Origin: Saccharomonospora sp. NB11
GTDB taxonomy: Bacteria; Actinomycetota; Actinomycetes; Mycobacteriales; Pseudonocardiaceae
Assembly: GCF_015910535.1 (NCBI RefSeq)
Contig: NZ_JACBJG010000007.1
Span: 62,001 to 126,000, forward strand
Direction: 5' to 3'
DNA: 64,000 nt
The notes under the pieces were generated by a model. That model was not told the origin of the DNA, searched no databases, and was given only the letters and a program-made list of their open reading frames with translations. Shown here one piece after another: positions 63,493-64,000 of the stretch (position 1 is the stretch's first letter; the number at the start of each line of letters is the position of its first letter). The position numbers and the translations under genes were made by a program.

Positions 63493-64000
63493 TCAGGGTT
63501 GCGGGCCGGGGCCGGGGGACCACCAGCCGGGTCGGACGTCGCGTTCCCGCTGGATCGTGGGCGGGTCTCCCGCCTCGTACGGTTCGACGGCGTACAGCGC
63601 GCCCCACGGCTGGTCCACCTCACCCGCGAGGTAGCTCGGGATCTCGGGCTTCGCGGCGACCTCGTCGAGGTTGCCCAGCATGCCTCCCGCGGTGGCGCTC
63701 GCCCAGCCCGCTTCGTCGGCGAGTGATCCCGCCGTGAGGTGGTAGCCGGGCAGGCGCAGAACGCCGTCGGCGATGGTCGTGGGGGTGAGACACGGGTAGA
63801 CGAACGACGCGGGCCAGTCGACGTAGACGGGAGTGTCGCCGACCGCTTCCGTGAGGGTTGTGAACGTCGGTGCGCGGGGCGCGGTCGCGGCCACCCAGCC
63901 GTCGGTGGTGAGGTCGTCGTCGACGAGAACGAGCCGGACCGCGTCGGCGTCGGCCGGGACGTCGGCCGCCCACAGGCGCGCGTCCTCCCACTCTCCGGTG
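63493..64000 (-). CDS. Arabinosyltransferase (Emb family), C-terminal part; 5' end outside the window
   Basis: The last 168 codons. They match the C-terminal carbohydrate-binding region of EmbA/B/C: VPADADAVRLVLVDDDL, WVAATAPRAPTFTTLTE, PVYVDWPASFVYPCLTP, GGMLGNLDEVAAKPEIPSYL and WWSPGPGP at the very end. The enzyme polymerises arabinan of the cell-wall arabinogalactan from decaprenyl-phosphoryl arabinose. Its presence is a strong taxonomic signal for an arabinogalactan-containing actinobacterium. Confidence 0.9.
   Translation of the reverse strand, partial: TGEWEDARLWAADVPADADAVRLVLVDDDLTTDGWVAATAPRAPTFTTLTEAVGDTPVYVDWPASFVYPCLTPTTIADGVLRLPGYHLTAGSLADEAGWASATAGGMLGNLDEVAAKPEIPSYLAGEVDQPWGALYAVEPYEAGDPPTIQRERDVRPGWWSPGPGPQP

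Overview
The window is high-GC actinobacterial DNA. A C-terminal fragment of an Emb-type arabinosyltransferase, a WhiB regulator, a tuberculostearic-acid type fatty-acid methylation pair, a DUF664 (mycothiol-dependent DinB) remnant and an actinobacterial high-affinity [NiFe] hydrogenase all point to the mycolata/Pseudonocardiaceae. A Saccharomonospora-like genus is a guess. No rRNA, tRNA, CRISPR array, IS element or phage module was recognised. Many genes overlap by 4 nt (ATGA or GTGA), and several single genes look leaderless.

Region 1 (1-3783) is the right part of a class III lanthipeptide locus: the 3' part of a LanKC synthetase, three very short precursor genes and a GT1 glycosyltransferase. 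All three precursors end in a Ser-x2-Ser-x2-Cys core that differs mainly at one residue (Val, Tyr or Trp). The next stretch (3868-6509) holds a hydrolase, a GNAT acetyltransferase, and a TetR gene divergent from a small membrane protein across an operator.

Region 2 (6594-21174) is a complete group 1h (actinobacterial, atmospheric-H2 type) hydrogenase island. A leftward operon carries two SIS isomerase-like proteins, a HypC-like protein, a conserved accessory protein, the maturation protease and hypCDEAB. A divergent rightward operon carries hhyS, hhyL and five accessory genes. hypF lies beyond, facing hypB across a long perfect hairpin.

Region 3 (21175-42163) is mostly housekeeping: a methyltransferase, WhiB, RNase Z, Pol IV, topoisomerase IV (parE, parC), an RluA-type pseudouridine synthase, a polyol-type dehydrogenase/ABC operon with its SorC regulator, a universal stress protein, an AI-2E transporter and purC. 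Long intergenic repeat arrays interrupt it. One family has an exact 21-bp period (GTGTCCGC core) and another a period near 32 bp (GAACGGCTCCG core). The array at 21192-21562 is a 371-bp dyad of eight forward and eight inverted units centred on a hairpin, and fills most of the space between two convergent genes.

Region 4 (42465-54395) is metabolic. It contains a candidate diterpenoid operon (DxDD class II cyclase, P450, UbiA-family membrane enzyme), a secreted neutral ceramidase, a tmsB/tmsA pair with a MerR-type gene just upstream, and an FAD oxidase. Region 5 (54614-64000) has small acidic proteins, a type II NADH dehydrogenase, further 21-bp arrays around a DUF664 pseudogene, a GreA-type factor, Tex, IlvD, an AAC(3)-family acetyltransferase and the Emb fragment.
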